Source: Candidatus Uhrbacteria bacterium
GTDB taxonomy: Bacteria > Patescibacteriota > Patescibacteriia > SG8-24
Assembly (NCBI GenBank): GCA_016929435.1
Contig: JAFGIV010000009.1
Location: forward strand, 1-35,746
Length of the DNA: 35,746 nt
Direction: 5' to 3'
The position numbers and the translations under genes were made by a program. This document shows positions 34,087-35,746 of this stretch, one piece after another (position 1 is the stretch's first letter; every line of letters starts with the position of its first letter). The notes beneath the pieces were generated by a model that did no database searches, was not told where the DNA came from, and saw nothing but the letters and a program-made list of their open reading frames with translations.

Positions 34087-35746
34087 AAAACATCAGGAAT
34101 TTCTGCATCATCGCCCATATCGATCACGGCAAGTCAACCTTGGCGGACCGTTTTTTGGAGGTGACCGGCACGGTGGAAAGGCGGGACATGAAGGCCCAGC
34201 TGCTCGATTCCATGGATCTGGAGCGGGAGCGGGGGATCACCATCAAGCTGCAGCCGGTCCGGATGGACTGGAAATCAGGGGACGGTTCGGAATATGCCCT
34301 AAACCTGATCGACACTCCCGGGCACGTTGATTTCAACTATGAGGTTTCGCGGTCCCTGGCCGCGGTGGAGGGGGCCATCCTGCTGGTCGACGCCAGTCAG
34401 GGGGTTCAGGCCCAGACCATCGGGAACCTTTACCTGGCTTTGGAACAGGACCTGGAGATAATCCCGGTCATGAACAAGATTGACCTGCCGGCTGCCGATC
34501 CGGACCGGACCAGGGAGGAGATATGCCACCTTCTTGGCTGTCGGCCGGAGGAGGTGTTGGCGGTTTCCGGAAAGACCGGGGAAGGGGTGACTGCGGTCCT
34601 GGAGGAGGTGATCCGGCGGGTGCCTCCGCCGTCCGGGGATCCGGAACGGCCGCTTCGGGCCCTGGTGTTCGATTCCCAGTACGACGACTACAAGGGCGTA
34701 GTGGCCATGGTTCGGGTGGTGGACGGGAAGATCGTCAGGGGCCAGCGGCTGCGGCTGTTGGCGACCGCCTCGGAAAGCGATAACCTGGAAATCGGGTTCT
34801 ACCGGCCGAGGATGGCAGCTGCTTCCGGATTGACGGCCGGGGAGATCGGCTATGTGGTTACCGGACTGAAGCAGATTGACTCCTGCCGGGTGGGAGACAC
34901 GTTGGCCGTGGCCGGAAATTCCGGCGATCCGGTGTCCCCGCTGCCGGGATACAAGGAGGTCGTGCCGATGGTTTTTGCCGGAATTTTCCCGCGGGAAGGC
35001 GACGAGTTCGATCGGCTCCGACAGGCCATGCTGAAGCTTAAGCTGAGCGATTCGTCCCTGACCTTCGAGCCGGAACGGCAACAGGCCCTGGGTTTCGGTT
35101 TTCGGTGCGGCCTGCTCGGCCTGCTTCACCTGGAGATAGTCCAGGAGAGGCTGCGTCGGGAACACGACATGGACATCGTCGTGACCGTGCCTTCGGTCGC
35201 CTACAATATCCTGAAGACGAACGGGGAGACCCTGACGATCAAGAGCCCGTTGGAGCTGCCGGACCCGACCCACGTTCGCCAGATCGACGAGCCGTGGGTT
35301 AGGGCGGACATCATCTGTCCCCGACGGCACATCGGGGCGGTGATGGGTCTGGTGCAGGAAAAGCGCGGCCTGTACCGGGACACCGAATACCTGACCGTTT
35401 CCGGGGCGGCTGCCGGCCAGGGGAAGGATTCCGATCGGGCCATCCTGCACTATGAGATGCCCCTTTCCGCCATCCTGGTAGATTTCTACGACAAGCTGAA
35501 GGGGGTGACTTCCGGATACGCCTCCCTGAACTACGAGTTCGTCGATTACCGCCGGGCCGATGTCGTCCGGTTGGACATCATGGTGGCGGACGATCCGGTG
35601 GAGGCCCTGGCCACGATCGCCTACCGGGACGAGGCGGAGCGGGTGGGGCGGCGGATCTGCAGGGTTTTGCGCGATTCCCTGCCCAGGCAGCAGTTCCAGA
35701 TCAAGATCCAGGCGGCCATCGGCGGGAAGATCGTCGCTTCGGAGAG
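34083..35746 (+). CDS. lepA: Elongation factor 4 (LepA), 3'-truncated by window end
   Basis: [26 protein letters not shown]...[14 protein letters not shown]...[36 protein letters not shown]...NKIDLP; ends in frame at ...[13 protein letters not shown]. Absent from the ORF track because no stop codon is reached. Confidence 0.96.
   Translation, partial: [554 protein letters not shown]

Noticed and set aside
34299-35450. 383-aa minus ORF as the main gene at the right end
   Set aside because: The plus strand encodes uninterrupted LepA from 34083 to the window end; the track omitted it only because no stop codon is reached.
161-35746. Alternative genetic code (UGA recoding) as in some CPR lineages
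   Set aside because: TGA is used as a proper stop in many genes, including ATGA overlaps at 9273, 10220, 11961 and 34083.

Overview
The window is a dense bacterial stretch using the standard code (many ATGA stop/start overlaps). It looks CPR/Patescibacteria-like, but that is a low-confidence inference. From left to right it contains: (i) a membrane-anchored metzincin with a coiled-coil insertion and a lysozyme-like protein; (ii) a surface-glycan locus of about 18 kb (1985-20423): O-antigen ligase/polymerase with TPRs, polyprenyl-phosphate sugar transferase, GT4, ABC exporter (Wzm/Wzt with C-terminal domain), a ParB-like 'DGTHR' protein, a GSDxD nucleotidyltransferase-like protein with a coiled coil, several GT2s, a methyltransferase-GT2 fusion, an SMR flippase-like protein, further methyltransferases, a polytopic GT-C-like protein and a GT11 fucosyltransferase; (iii) a tandem-repeat coiled-coil protein, an S41 protease split by a frameshift at an A9 run, an RlmD-like rRNA methyltransferase and a TrmH/SpoU methyltransferase surrounded by GGGGACAGTCCCC palindromes; (iv) an energy module (four-subunit 2-oxoacid:ferredoxin oxidoreductase, PduL, AckA); (v) a PHP phosphoesterase, MurJ, and a 3'-truncated LepA that is missing from the ORF track. 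Best leads: a possible glycan chain-capping/ruler module at 9273-11964 next to Wzt, a Gtr-like glycosylation set at 13894-18725, a ~60-nt element in inverted orientation at both ends of the 20-kb left part, and the palindrome family that now encodes the C-terminus of TrmH. All calls are by reading only; no searches were run.
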